A DNA stretch of 64,000 nt from Mantis religiosa (GCA_030765055.1 CM060955.1:101752523-101816522); one strand, 5' to 3'. Counted from the first letter of the stretch, positions 11,076 through 23,368 are shown. Translations and numbers: made by a program. Notes: generated from the sequence alone by a model not told the origin.

Positions 11076-11935
11076 AAATACATCGAGCATCTGAGAATAT
11101 GTTGGTAAACGTTAAAAAATATGTACCAAGATAACATTAACACCCTTAAATGGGAGCAGTTACTTGCCAGGAATGTAACTGTGGATTCTATCCTTGCGGC
11201 ATTTCTCGGAAATCCCCTCCATCTTGTAATTTATCCAGAGTAATAACACAAAAACAAAACACAAGCATACCATATTGCACAACCCACGTGCAGACAACTT
11301 AAAGAGGAAGACACTGACTGAAGCTCCTGTGTATATTCAGACGCACATTTCTATGCCATACTTTCAAATCTGTGTATTCCATATTCGATGTTCGCTTACT
11401 CAGGTGCTCGTGTTTTGTTTCCCTAAGCTGCGGTTGGTTTTTCCTCCATGATGTCGCTCTGCCTCGCTGGATTACATTAAGAATATCTTCTAGGGGCAAC
11501 AAAGTTTTAGGTGTTACATTAAGATCCAGTTTCTTTCCTGCGGAAACTTTCTAAACCTCTGAAAATGCGCGAAGTAATGGATTATTCCGCTCCATTTACT
11601 TTCCTTGCTTTATCCTCTCTCTCTTCCTTCCGAAATTATGCGCGTTGTGTGCAGGCCTGCTCATAGCTGCCACAGAGTGCAATCTAATTCCTGGTAGCTA
11701 TAACGAGCATGCTTCGGTCTTTAAGCTTGTTAACAAAAGATGAAACAAAGAAATTTGAATTGAACACAACAAAATCCTAGTAAAGCATTAAATTTGGTTT
11801 ATCAAGGCTTTGATTGCAGTCATACTCTAATTACATTCTTTTAAAAACCAACGTATTCAGAAGTGTGGGGATATCATTTTTGTTGTTGTCATTACAGTTT
11901 GTCTCCATTAGACATATACTATTTCTAAACGAGTG
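11076..11935. other. Unassigned DNA
   Basis: AT-rich sequence with no gene or repeat that I could assign. Confidence 0.4.
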
Positions 11936-11939
11936 TGAT

Positions 11940-12150
11940 AAATCAGGCGGTTTCGTTTGGGTGGTCCGGATTCGATTCCCGTGGCCAGCCTACCTGACTA
12001 ATCGGGTTGGTCACAGATTTTCCCGGATTGCCAGGCGAATGTTGAGTAGATCCATTACATACCCCGAATTTCCTGTTCCTCAATGGCATCTCCATTATCA
12101 TTTGTATAATCTCTCATTTGGTGATCTCTTTCATGGTAGAAAGTGACAGT
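11940..12150 (+). mobile_element. Possible SINE remnant
   Basis: A B-box-like GGATTCGATTCCCG followed by a body with TGACTAATCGGGTTGG and GGCGAATGTTGAG resembles the layout of insect tRNA-derived SINEs. The A-box region is degenerate and no target duplication was found. Confidence 0.45.
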
Positions 12151-12940
12151 GGGAATCTCGGCGGTGCATGGTTGGATCATATACTCCTTTTCAGACCCGA
12201 TGTTTCGTTCAAGGTTTCTGTGGTTACCTTTAAACGTTAAGACCCTGGTATACAAACAAGGATGATTAACGCATATATACAGAGGAATTTGAACGTATAA
12301 GTATACTATATATTGAAAAAAAAATGTACTTCAATAGGCAGACAACATACTACCTAAAAATGTATATTTTTATTTGAATAAATAGTCAATGTTTGCAGCA
12401 TTCGGCTCTCCCAAGTATTTTTGACATGTTATTACTATTTGTCGTGATGCAAGAGTGAGCTATTAAGCACAGCACATCCTAGACTGAAGCAGTGTCGTTT
12501 TAGCCTCTCATATCGCCCTTGGTGCTACAACGACATTTAGAAGCAATCACACAGTTCTCTAAACGGTTATCTCGGTAACTATGAAGATACAAATAGCACA
12601 CTGCACACTAAGAACTGTGACACTTATCAGACGAGAATGCATATTGGGAAAACGAGGTCCGCGATTTGATAACTTAATTTGTGGTTAGCCAATTACCTTT
12701 CTTCAATACTTGAAAACACCGTAAGAAGCTATAATAATAAACCAAAATTTCTTTTCCAAGCTTTATTGGACATTAAGGAACAATAATGAACGGAAATGTG
12801 AAAAAATGCAAAACTACCTCCAAATTATATGGGCAAAGCCTTCTTACCCACTCTTTAGTTAATGAACTGAAGTAGCGCATGTCCTGTTGTTAGGCTGTTT
12901 GTTTACATACCATAATTTAATCTTACGATTTTTTATGGTT
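12151..12940. other. Unassigned DNA
   Basis: No gene or assignable repeat seen; only short chance open frames. Confidence 0.4.
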
Positions 12941-12944
12941 TAGC

Positions 12945-13140
12945 CAACAGTTGAAATGCAGATGGGTAGGGCATGACGCCAGAATACACCACCTCCGATG
13001 GATGCAACGAATGACAATGTGGCACCCCAGAATAAGACGTAGAATGGCAGGGAGACCAAAGATGAGATGGACAGATATATTTTGAAACATTAGCAGTGGT
13101 CAACACAATCTAAGAACAGAGCTACATAGAAGACACTGGA
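12945..13140 (+). pseudogene. LINE ORF2 extreme C-terminal relic
   Basis: The plus-strand reading contains KCRWVGHDARIHHLRWMQRM, then RRRMAGRPKMRWTD. This matches the W.GH.AR / GRP..RW.D signature at the C-terminus of many arthropod endonuclease-reverse transcriptase LINE proteins. Only about 60 codons remain, with stops downstream. Confidence 0.65.
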
Positions 13141-13144
13141 ATAA

Positions 13145-14029
13145 GTAGCAACCAGGTACTATAAACTGAAAGTGCGTATCATAGCTAAATATGTACAACA
13201 ATGGTGAATGTGTCAGGTATGTGAAGTAGATACTGACAGTGCTAAAGACACGATAATACGTTTTACTAGAGCGCAGCAACTGCACAAGCCTCTTAGGAGC
13301 TGCAACCCAAGTAAGCTTCCTAATTACTAATTCCTGTGCAGCAGGAGGCCTTTGCTCTCAAGGGATTTATGGGCTTTTCATTTCATTTATTTTAAATCAC
13401 TAAAATATATTAAAAAGAGTGGCATAGCTATTCATGAAGCTACGAATATAGCACATATAAATAGTTCATTATATTATTTCATTTCTTTATATGTATATTT
13501 TGCAAGGATTCACTAACAAACCATTTTTAGGTTCAAGTTGTTCTCGGGAAGCAATCCCGGCGAAAAGACGATTAGAAAACGACGTTTCTGGAGTGTGCAT
13601 CACGATATTTATTAAATATCATAACCACAAAAGAATCACTGGATACAATACAAATATAAACAAAGGCAAAACACTCAAAATATGCATTACTGGACAAAAG
13701 AGTGTTTACAGTAAATTAAATGCTAGGTCACGAGATGGCGTGAGTATAGAAAGTTAATTAGACCAAGGAAACGCAACTAAACTTGATTATCAAGCTGTAT
13801 TGATCAGTGCTTCTTAAAACGACGGATTTAGATTTCTAAGGCCGGTTTCCAAGAGGAGCTGAACTGAAAACCAGCATCACGATTAAGCGTGCTCCTCTCG
13901 AAGGAAATGACCAAACCTCCTTAATCCTCCGCTCCCAGTAACGGTTGCATTTTGCCAAGATGGTCGTCTCCTGAAAATTGACACTATGGTCGTTATCAAA
14001 ACAATGCTCTGACATGGAAATTAATTGTT
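13145..14029. other. Unassigned DNA
   Basis: No gene recognised. An 88-codon open frame at 13491-13757 has no recognisable motif and is probably chance. Confidence 0.4.
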
Positions 14030-14260
14030 CTTTCAACTAGCCGTGTTTAGGACGCCCTATGAAAGGGTAGAGCCAGACTGAAAAATTCAATGCCATTGCC
14101 GGGATTTGAACCACGGATCTTCTAGTGTCCGTCGAGCCGCTCTAACCATTTGAGCTACTATAGCTAATATGCCGACATGACATTAAATTCTCCAACTGAT
14201 TCTTGTTTTTCCGGTAAACCACTAGGAGTTCTCATAAACACACGAGACAACTACCTTAAT
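14030..14260 (-). mobile_element. Dispersed monomer of the tRNA-like repeat (family 2)
   Basis: On the minus strand it has a tRNA-like part with an A-box-like TAGCTCAAATGG and B-box GGTTCAAATCCCGGC, then CATTGAATTTTTCAGTCTGG. The same unit is dimeric at 29.2 kb, single at 38.0 kb and six-fold tandem at 52.2-53.9 kb. The NUMT begins immediately after it. Confidence 0.75.
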
Positions 14261-14286
14261 GGCGACTTTTCGACTTAGCGACTTGC

Positions 14287-15126
14287 TTTTTTACTTTATT
14301 AGAACGAAAAGTTTTAGGGTATATTCATTTACGAAAGGGACCTAATAAGGTTGGTTTCTTTGGTATTTTGCAAGTTTTAGTGATGCTATTAGATTATTTT
14401 GTAAAGAACATATAAATCCTTTAGTTTCTAATTGTTTATTATATTACGTATGTCCTGTATTTTCTTCATTTTTTATCTTTAATTTTATGAATACTTACAC
14501 CTTATATAAGAAGTTTATTTACTTTTAATTTAGGTATATTCTTTTTTTTTTGTACAAGTATAGGTGTCTATACTGTAATATTAGCTGTTTGATCTTCTAA
14601 TTCAAATTATGCTTGGTTAGGAGGTTTACTTGCAGTGGCACAGACAATTTCTTATGAAGTTAGTTCGGCTTTAATTTTATTATCTCTTATTTTTTTAGTT
14701 AGAAGATATTCATTGCTTGATTTTTATTGTTATCAAATGGGTATCTTGTTTTTTTATTTTATGTTTACCTTTATGTAATATTTGATTTGTTTCTTGTCTT
14801 GCTGAAACTAATCGTAGTCCATTTGATTTTACTGAAGGTGAATCTGAATTAGTTTCGGGATTTAATTTTGAGTACGGGAGGGGAGGATTTGCTTTACTTT
14901 CTTAAAGAGAATATTCAAGAATTTATTTATGAGTATAATAATGTGTAAGCTTTTAGGCTCGGATTTAAATTCATTTATTTTTATATAAAGTTAATTTTTA
15001 TTGCTTTTTTATGTATTTGAGTTCGTGGGACCTTACCACGATATGGATATGATAATTTAATATATTTAGCATGAAAAAGATTTTTGCCATTATCTTAATT
15101 TTTTTATTTTTTATTTGGATTTAAAG
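14287..15126 (+). pseudogene. nad1: NUMT: nuclear copy of mitochondrial nad1
   Basis: With the invertebrate mitochondrial code (TGA Trp, AGA Ser, ATA Met) the sequence reads as NADH dehydrogenase subunit 1, the quinone-site subunit of complex I: LLERKVLGYIHLRKGPNKVG near the start, WSSNSNYAWLGGLLAVAQTI, then PFDFTEGESELVSGFNFEYG, and ERGTLPRYRYDN-like and LAWKRFLP-like words near the end. Frameshifts and stops (for example around 14770 and 14900) break it and it lacks the first few codons. Flanks are ordinary nuclear repeat DNA, with a tRNA-like repeat directly to the left, so this is an integrated copy and not mitochondrial DNA. About 840 bp, close to the whole gene. Confidence 0.92.
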
Positions 15127-16085
15127 ATTTCCTTTTAAAGGAAATTGATGAGTAAAACTAGAACCGCATGTGCTAATGACCTATTTCAGCCTTGTTGACT
15201 TGGCAATTGACAAATTAATTGTATAGTTTAGTAAGAATAGTCTGTAGAAGACTCAGTAGTGAAATTTTACAGTTTACCTCTCCTTGGACAGAAACAGCAC
15301 GTGATACATAGTGTAAATGAGGATTCTATTTCTTCAGCAACCGAATCACGTTACGCGGAATGGATCCATCTTTCGAGATCCCTGGAGCGGCAGATGGCCA
15401 TAAGCGATTTGTCACAAATGTGACGCCACACTAGCAAACCTCATAAATTGATAAACCGATCGCAGTTGCTCTACCGATATATCATGTGCTTTATAGCCTT
15501 CCATATCTAATCTCATATAGTATTTATGGGCGTAATTGTACGCCTTTACAAAATGTTATCTTATACGTTGCAGCTTCTTCCAAAACGAAGCTTGCTATAC
15601 TCAATTTATATATGTTCATTAGCTGCAGAGATATATAGCTCCCTTTCACTCTTCTTTTGCATTGTTTGGGGAAGTAATGAAAGAAACATTAATTTAATGG
15701 CTAATCTGAGAGCTCTAAGCTCATCAAAGTATAGTGTGTGTCTCAGTTTTATCCAGAACTAATTAATTCCTAAGTACATACGATGCGGAAGTTTAGGAAT
15801 TCCGATAATCTAGATCACATACGTATTGGCGTGAAAGAGAGTACAGGGTGGCAGACCGACCCTTCACATGGTTCGCAGGTATTGTTCCTAGGAGTGGGCC
15901 TTGTTATGAAGAAAGCCGACCGACCTGTGTGCTCAACCTTGAGGAGCCTCATATTTCTGTTTCTCCGTTCATCTACCTTTCTAGTTCATCAAACACTTCT
16001 TATTATATATATATGCCCTATCTACTATGTATTTTGCTGTAATAGCTGTGTATTTCCTTTCGATGCCAAATAATGCTGACCTATG
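15127..16085. other. Unassigned DNA
   Basis: No gene recognised; chance open frames only. Confidence 0.4.
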
Positions 16086-16089
16086 CTTT

Positions 16090-16276
16090 CCTTCCTTGGG
16101 TAGGAAGGATGACCTTCTCTATGGATAAGGGTTCCTTACTCTGGGTTTTACCTTATCATGAAAAAATGAATGTCGCATAACTTTAATCTCTATTGACTCT
16201 GGGCTCATCTGACCATCATTCCAGCAAATTCATTCATTGACCGATATGATTTAACATTGTAGGACATTAATCATAA
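16090..16276 (+). mobile_element. Degenerate 3' part of SINE family 3
   Basis: The words GGATAAGGGTT, TTTTACCTTATCATGAA, GACTCTGGGCTCATCTGA and CCGATATGATTTAACATTG follow the order of the family 3 body seen at 35958-36194. The tRNA-like head is missing. Confidence 0.55.
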
Positions 16277-17009
16277 AAAGCAGTTATTTAATTGGTAATC
16301 ATAGGATATCATTACTACAGTCAAAGCAGTTGTCCTTCATGGTTCCCGATCATGGGTGCCAACCCAATGAACGGCAATGGATTTTATCGGACTTAAAAGT
16401 CCTTTGCATGGCTTCCATCGGAAGGGAAGTAAAGTCGGCGGTACCATGTCACAGATTTACGGCATTTAAAGGAATCTAAAGCCGTTAGCAAGTCTCCTGA
16501 GCAAAACTAATTTGTATTTCACGCTCGCTATAGAATGGGAAGTGCGATCCATGGGTGCAGGACCGAAGCCTCCCGTACCCAAGTAAGCTTAGCAGGTGAA
16601 ACTGGCCTTATCAGCCAAAACTACCGACAGGAGATATAAAACAATATAAATTAGATATCCATGATTATAATAATAATCTATAAATAAGTAATAGTAATAC
16701 AATGAGAGTACATGGGAGATCAACAGAGTGTATAGCAGCATTTATTTTTCGAAACTCTATGTAGACTTTCTGGCAGGCTCGGAAAACCAACCCTGCATTC
16801 TTTTGTTTAATACTGCACGAGGCTATGAATGGCGACGCTTTGGCGGGATCCAAATCCGCCCAAATTCCTTAGAAACGGAAAATAGACGTGATCTTCACAA
16901 TAAAGATACAGATTTGGACAGACGCTTAGAGTGCGTGCCTGAGCATAAATGATGAGTATGATGAAGCAATCCACGCTTCGCGATGGAGCAGCGCACGAGT
17001 AACAAAAAA
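16277..17009. other. Unassigned DNA, GC-richer block at 16330-16620
   Basis: The 16330-16620 block is richer in GC than its surroundings and contains paired words (GATCATGGGTGCC and GATCCATGGGTGCAG). I cannot assign it; it may be an old interspersed repeat. Confidence 0.35.
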
Positions 17010-17021
17010 ATGGAGTGGGAA

Positions 17022-17260
17022 ATGAAATGTGTATAGTGTTTAACGCCCGCTTTTACTACATACGGCACCGCAGGCGGTGACACTGATGATACATGAAATG
17101 AAGATGGAGCACCGGTGGAATGAGATGGCGGGGGAAACCGGAGGTCCCGGAGAAAACCCGCCCAGCGCCGTGTTGTCCAGCACAAATCTCATTTTGCGGT
17201 CGCCTGGGATCGAACCCAGGTGAGAGCCAAGCGGTCTAACCACTGAGCCACGGCGTGGCC
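17022..17260 (-). mobile_element. tRNA-derived SINE (family 1)
   Basis: Full layout of family 1 on the minus strand, with A-box and B-box, but about 11 bp of the head (GGGCCGCCTTG in the 8.1-kb copy) are missing between the B-box and the anticodon arm. A perfect 12-bp target duplication ATGGAGTGGGAA lies at 17010-17021 and 17261-17272, which suggests a young insertion. Confidence 0.92.
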
Positions 17261-17384
17261 ATGGAGTGGGAATTGTATATAACCTATCAGAGAGAAATTA
17301 TTAGTCACATGATCTTTGCTAAGTTCCAAAATTAGAGTAAGTATGGGAAAATAGTAAGATGGTTGAAGTAGGCCGTTTTCGCGA

Positions 17385-17625
17385 AGAGACACTCGTTGCA
17401 GAACGGTTCGCGTGATAGACGTATAACACTCGTTGGCAGAACGGCAAGCGTGATAGACGTATAACACTCGTTGGCAGAACGGCACGCGTGATAGACGTAT
17501 CACACTGGTTGGCAGAACGACACCCGCGATAGGCGTATAGCACTCGCTGGTATAACGGCACGCGTGATACACGTATGACTCCCGTTGGCATAGTGGCACA
17601 GGTGATGGACATACAATACTAATGG
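17385..17625 (+). repeat. 38-bp minisatellite, about six units
   Basis: Units follow the pattern CACTCGTTGGCAGAACGGCA then CGCGTGATAGACGTATAA at a spacing of 38 bp; the outer units are more diverged. No constant-repeat/unique-spacer pattern is present, so it is not a CRISPR array. Confidence 0.85.
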
Positions 17626-18312
17626 ACTTAAAGGCATATGGATATAAGTGTCGCGTACGTAAGGACAGGTGCGATATAAGACAGCAAGACGCGAGACGAC
17701 ACAGCAAACTGCATACTGCATACTATACATGACGCACACCGGTGGCGAGCATCCAGTAGATAAAGGATAATCAAACTACATCTCTACAAGACAAATGTGC
17801 TTCTTTTCACTCCAACTATAGTCAGAACCCACGTTTTACCCATCCCTGGAATCACTGATAAGAGACTCATGCTGAGCTACACTGAATGAAACACCTCTTC
17901 CTACAAGTAGCCTCAGTTCTTTGTCCCACACCGCCATCCAGTTACTTATGAGGTGTTGAGTGAATGAGGGACCACTCAATCAGGTTCAAACGGGCAGAAC
18001 CGCCTCACAGGTAACAACACCCAAGCCTTCCGCGAGCTTAACAGCTAACAACCCCCTAGTCTCCCGCGAAACAGGTGTAATTAGCCAGCAGTTAGCATGT
18101 TTTCCAACGAGACTGAAATTAAGGTGAATAGGACAGGAAGGAAAATGCTACTAAGGAACGTTATGCTTTCAGATTCCAAAAGTGTTTAAAACTGGAGCGC
18201 AATGGACGTGCAATGCTAACATTTGAAACAACTAGTTGTATTAAAACCTTTTCCATTGAAGAAATAGATGTGCTAGATATTTAAGAGGACCACAACCACT
18301 TGGTACCACCTA
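17626..18312. other. Unassigned DNA
   Basis: No gene recognised. The part from about 18100 may be the 5' flank or terminal region of the MULE remnant that follows. Confidence 0.4.
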
Positions 18313-18365
18313 GTGAAAAAATTCAGACAGAAATTACTTCGTAGTCTGAAGAGAAAAGCTGCGGA

Positions 18366-18367
<2 letters not shown>

Positions 18368-18447
<80 letters not shown>
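18368..18447. repeat. (TA)n microsatellite in MULE
   Basis: About 40 uninterrupted TA repeats, flanked on both sides by transposase codons. Confidence 0.98.
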
Positions 18448-18450
<3 letters not shown>

Positions 18451-19221
18451 TGGCCATCAAAACTACTATACCAGCAACTGAAGAGAGAAAGCAGTGAAGA
18501 AGAAACCACTGGAGTCGTCCACAATAAGTTCATATACAAAGCTACTTGGAAATTTCTGCCAAAATTACTCACGAGTATAGTGGAGGTTCATGATAATCTG
18601 AATACATTAAAGTGAAAACTGTAGATGGAGCCAGGAGTTTTTGCTACGCAGAGATGCTGCGAAGAACGTTGTAATATTTTGTGAATCCGGAAACCTAAGA
18701 GTACTCGGTCAGTGTGAGTATATGTGTATGGAACTTTCAGATATTTACAATCCATGGGCTCCCTAATGGACATTATATTCCAATTGTGTTTTCTTTGTTG
18801 AAGGACAAGAAAACTTCATTATATCAGCAGGTGTTTTCAATGGTTGTTGATAAATATATAATAAGCTAGGTCTGAAATTCTCTCCATAAATTTGAATAAA
18901 ACATAATGAATGCTGGAAGAATAATGGGGACTGATGTTAAAATCTAAAGATGTAAATTTCATTTAACACAAAGCTGGTGGCAACTTGGGAGTTGCACTTT
19001 ACTACTATTCCAGAAATGACATCGGAAAATTTCTGAACTACATATATGGTTTGCCAATGCTGGATTCTGATATGGTTGGTGACTGCTTTTTTGAAGGCTT
19101 CAAGGCAGTCATGAAAAACTACAGATGTTTTGGGACTAATTAGTGGAAATTTACATCGACGAAAATGCAGTCTTTCTTCCTTCCATTTGGGCGAAAATTT
19201 CGACAACAAATACAACAATCA

Positions 19222-19345
19222 GTTTTACACCTGCAGCCCAGATTTGTATAGATTTTTTGAAGTACTGAAGCAAATTCACCTGGATGCTAAATCAAATTAC
19301 TCCTGCAGCCCAGATCTGTATTGATGTTTTAAGTGCTGAAGCAAA
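19222..19345 (+). repeat. Short tandem duplication in the MULE relic
   Basis: CTGCAGCCCAGATTTGTATAG and CTGCAGCCCAGATCTGTATTG occur about 72 bp apart, each followed by AGTACTGAAGCAAATTCA-like sequence, so the 3' part of the transposase is duplicated in tandem. Confidence 0.75.
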
Positions 19346-19480
19346 TTCAGTATACTAAAACTGCAACGAATTCCTCAACAAATAAAATGGAAAGGTTCTA
19401 TGCACACTTAAAAATGATGCAGCAAGTACAAAATTTCAAAGATGGAAACAATTTTAAAAATAGAATACGTGAAGTCGATT

Positions 19481-22400
19481 TCTTATAAAACCAAGCCCGG
19501 AAATACATGGAAATAAAATCTAAAAGGAACAAATACCGCTTATTTTAAAGACGAAAAATACATATAACTGTATATTGGTCCAGAATGTCAAAATAACGAA
19601 GAATTTAAATGCAGATCCGTTGTGAGTAAAGTACAGAAAATAAATAATGAAGAAACTGATAAATGTGGAATATTTTAGTGTGCGAGCCAGTTCGCCTCCT
19701 CATGGTACACCCTGGGTAACACCAAACGAACTGGAACAACACTACTAATTCAAATTTAAGAATTAGAGGTTAGATTTCTTTTGGTACTAGAGCTGTGTGT
19801 TTGCTATTAATCATAAACTTAAAGAAGTAACATATTCAACTATAAGTATGTAATGCTTTATCGAATATTATAAACACCAAACTGGAGCTGTAATTGTTTC
19901 GACCGGGAGACTTTGGGCCTATGTAACTAGGGACTGGAACGCAAGGCTTGGTGGCTATGTAATTAAGGGACATTAACTGGTCCGGGAGGCTTCGGAGCTA
20001 TTTTTCTGACCGCGGGAGGCTTCGATCCTCACCCAGTTCCATAGGAGTTAAATGACATCCAGAGTAAAAACTAAAGTTTCCTTATTAAAATTAATGGATA
20101 CACATTAACCCTTTAAGGTATTACAACATATATTTTTCCTAATCATCATCATGATCATTGTCATACGAGCAAGGTTTAGACGATGAATAGTATGCTCCGA
20201 CTCCAAACTCAGATTGTTATACTCCCATCTTCTGGCATGTCTTACAGGTCTTAATTGTCCTCTTGGGCAAGAGGATTTTGTTAATATCATCAGCTATTGT
20301 GCTTAAGTCCTGCGCAGTATCTTACTGGGATACAGCTTGTACTTTGGTTCCCTGCATCCGGAATGTGCCCGGAATCGGGATCACCCCTGGGGGTACGAAT
20401 TTTAAGTCCGGGTATACGACCAGTGCCCACTCAGCATTGTATGGAAATTGAGGAGCTACGCTAGGTGGCGAACCTAGGTCTAGAAAGCCAACTCTCTGGC
20501 AGACGGTGCCGAGATACTGCCTAAATCTTCTCCCCGTGTGGTTAAGTGATCGCCCACTGCCATGCCTTTATCCAGTAATTCTAATAATTTTTTACTAAAA
20601 ATATGTACTCAATCCATTAATTAAATCTTCCAACAAAAACATTTTCTACTGAAGCCTCTCTTAAATACCTTTTAATTCTAGCAGTTGCTTCCTAAGCTTC
20701 ACTTTTTTTTAATTCTATGTATGTGGGCGCTAGGCTGGCAGTCGGGTTCGCAGGCTCAGGACAACTTTGGGCTATTATGCCATGGATTACGTTTTATTGC
20801 CCTAATAATTGTGCTACACCAATTATGAACATGCTGTTAATCAAATCCTGTTGAGAAGATAGGAATTTTTCACATGTAGACATATTCTAGAAGATAAAGT
20901 TGAACAATGACATTGGAAGGGTTCCTTACTGGGTGCAGCGAGAATCCTGTGCAATTAAATACTATAAAATGAAATCCTCTAGTTCCATCATGCTGTCACG
21001 TCACCTTCAGTGTCATTAGCGTGTCATTCACATATAACGAAAGAGTCATTGTTATTTCCATAATCACGTGCCTCATTTAATGTGTGAAAACAGAACCCTA
21101 GCAGCTATCAAAGTAAATCTCTTTTGCAAGGAAGATCGTATAAATTATTAAGTTCATACAGCATTTCTAACACTGTTGGTTGCTGCCCCTCTTATAAAAC
21201 CTTTACACCACTCCAGGAACTATGACACAAATAAAAATATCCAACTTCCCTAATTTTTGTTTTCTGTTCCCTTTCCTTTTTGACGTTATAGGAAGTCTCC
21301 GCACAAATTTACCAACTGTTTTAAGTTACTGCTTTACCAGTATAGAACTCATTCCTATTTTATTGGCTTCTATATACTGAAATAAGTAACATATTATCCA
21401 TTGGGTCTATTTAGACAGCTTGCTTTTTTTCCTATTCACCAAGTGATGAATAGGAAAGAAGGAGTACTAGCAATGCTTGAATAATTCCAAAATTACCGTT
21501 ATCAGCCAAGGAAACTACAGCAACAAGTGTACCAGCACTATAATTATCACTACCAGAAAAAATAAGTCCCAAGGTCTTCACATACTATTTAAACAACAAA
21601 GCAGAGAGGACTAACAGACTGGGAGAAAACAGCAGAAATATAACGCAGTGTTTCACTCCACGTGTAGATAGCAACTGTCATATATGATTTCTTTGATTTC
21701 ATTGGCTGAAGAAACACGCTCATTGGTGCAACGTGAAACACCAGCGACTTCCGAGAACAAACAATGCATATGGTATACATTACCATGTTAGGTTTCTGAT
21801 GATCAAAACTAAAGCGCATGTTAACCATAATACCAACTGTATGCATTGACTGCCATTGTCTTGCATATACGAGGAATGCTGCAATGAATCCCCCGAGGTG
21901 CTATTTGAGCATAGAATAAACACTTTGCATAACACAGGAAATATGATAAGCTAACAGCTATCCATAATATGCTAACACACGTATGCTGATCTCAGGCGAA
22001 TCTTGTGATTCAATTGTTTAATGTTACAAGTGTTAATGGCAAAGGAAACACTTCTCAAACCCAAAAGCAGGAAAATGTAAAAGTGACGTAAAGGAAGTAA
22101 CACATGATGTGTTCAATTCGCCAATAAAGTATTGTGACAAAACCACAAAGTTTACCTTAAAACTGTTTTGTCACTAAGCTACGTACAGTGCACCCAACAC
22201 AAAAAGGCAAGGTAGAGTAATGTGTAATCAGTATTTTATGCTGGCCGTGTGATGTTTATGCTCGCCATCCGAATATAAAAAGGATGCTAGGTTCATCCAA
22301 AATACAGAGTGATGATGATAATCATGATGAGGATGATGATTTGTATATAAGAGCGCTCAGCTACATTGTTATCAGCGGCCTAAAATACAGAGTGTTGTCA

Positions 22401-22555
22401 CATAACTCAGTCATGCATAATACGTGTCACTGTACCTACTATACGGCAAAGCGAAAGGGCGTATCGGAAAAAATTCGCAACAAGAGAATTTTACCTCAGC
22501 TTATCGCACGTACACGGTGAGTCAAGTATATGTATAGCCTGTTCAGATATAATCA
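19481..22555. other. Unassigned DNA
   Basis: No gene recognised over 3 kb. At 19900-20030 GGGAGACTTTGG, GGGAGGCTTCGG and GGGAGGCTTCGA recur and suggest a small diverged tandem repeat. A GC-richer block near 20330-20580 looks like an unclassified interspersed repeat. Confidence 0.35.
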
Positions 22556-22745
22556 TGTCTTCTGAACATCAATGTGTCATACTTCGGCAGGCGCGAGAAA
22601 ACATATCATATAGACTCACGCAGCTTCCAATTGCTCTATTTGTGTTTCGTAACTTACTGTACATCAAATTTCTAATATTTTACAGTTCTAATCGACCAGA
22701 CAAGACCCAATAAGGGTCTTCTGAACAGCAATGTGTCATACATCG
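22556..22745 (+). repeat. ~157-bp satellite, separated unit
   Basis: One unit starting CGGCAGGCGCGAGAAAAC at 22585 plus the tail of a preceding one. It matches the array at 24102-24690 through CTTCCAATTGCTCTATTTGT and ACTTACTGTACATCAA. Confidence 0.85.
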
Positions 22746-23110
22746 TGCGGCAAACCCGCATACCAGTGTTAAATTAATTGGGTTCTAATTGGAGCGATGA
22801 GTTCTCTTATCCTCAGGTGAATGGTTGTAGGAAATGGATTTTTTTGGTTGTTGGTTGTGTATTAATAACACTTTGTTTGTTGCAGAATTATTTGGTTTAA
22901 TTCCTACTAAGTTTGCTTATCGACTTGGATCGGTGACAACCTGCTAGTAAAATTGCTAACATAAATTCAATTTTACTTAAAACCCTGGAATACTTGTTTA
23001 AATTTACTTCCGCGGGGTTTCTATTTCTTCTTTATACGGCGACTACTTTGCTCTAATAAACTTCTAATGCTGCTTCCACTTACGCTGGTTGCGCTATTCT
23101 TATCTTCCCT
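22746..23110. other. Unassigned DNA between satellite unit and SINE
   Basis: No gene or recognisable repeat seen. Confidence 0.35.
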
Positions 23111-23121
23111 GTATTTCTGCG

Positions 23122-23368
23122 CCCACGCCGTGGCTCAGTGGTTAGACCGCTTGGCTCTCACCAAGGCGGCCCGGGTTCGATCCCAGGCGACCGCAAAGTA
23201 AGATTTGTGGTGGACAACACGGCGTTGGCGCGGGTTTTCTCCGGGACCTCCGGTTTCCCCCGCCATCTCATTCCACTGGTGCTCCATCTTCATCTCATGT
23301 ATCATCAGTGTCACCGCCTACGGTGACGTTTGTAGTAAAAGCGGGCGTTAAACACTACACATTTAACT
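23122..23368 (+). mobile_element. tRNA-derived SINE (family 1)
   Basis: Plus-strand copy with A-box TGGCTCAGTGG, B-box GGTTCGATCCC and a full body to TTAAACACTACAC. A short likely target duplication TATTTCTG is seen at about 23112 and 23370. Confidence 0.9.

Larger units (their letters stand above)
18313..19480 (+). pseudogene. MULE (Mutator-like) transposase relic with (TA)n inside
   Basis: Pieces in order across frames match insect MULE transposases: an N-terminal SLKRKAAEDI block and PSKLLYQQLK, KATWKFLPKLLTSIVEVHDN, then FTIHGLPNGHYIPIVFSLL (the region around a catalytic Asp), CKFHLTQSWW, NYIYGLPMLDSDMVGDCFFE and YIDENAVFLPSIWA. The spacing and order are those of a single transposase, which would cut and paste a Mutator-type element. 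An 80-bp (TA)n tract at 18368-18447 sits exactly between AEDI and PSKL where other family members have a few ordinary codons. A ~72-bp duplication lies near 19222-19345. Many stops; inactive. Confidence 0.8.

Noticed and set aside
12950..13140. Host gene with an RNA-binding Arg/Trp-rich segment
   Set aside because: The GRP..RW.D pattern is the C-terminal signature of LINE proteins.
14287..15126. A real mitochondrial contig or functional nad1
   Set aside because: Both flanks are nuclear repeats and the reading frame has frameshifts and stops even under the mitochondrial code.
17385..17625. Possible CRISPR array
   Set aside because: The 38-bp units are contiguous and diverged with no unique spacers, and the DNA is eukaryotic.
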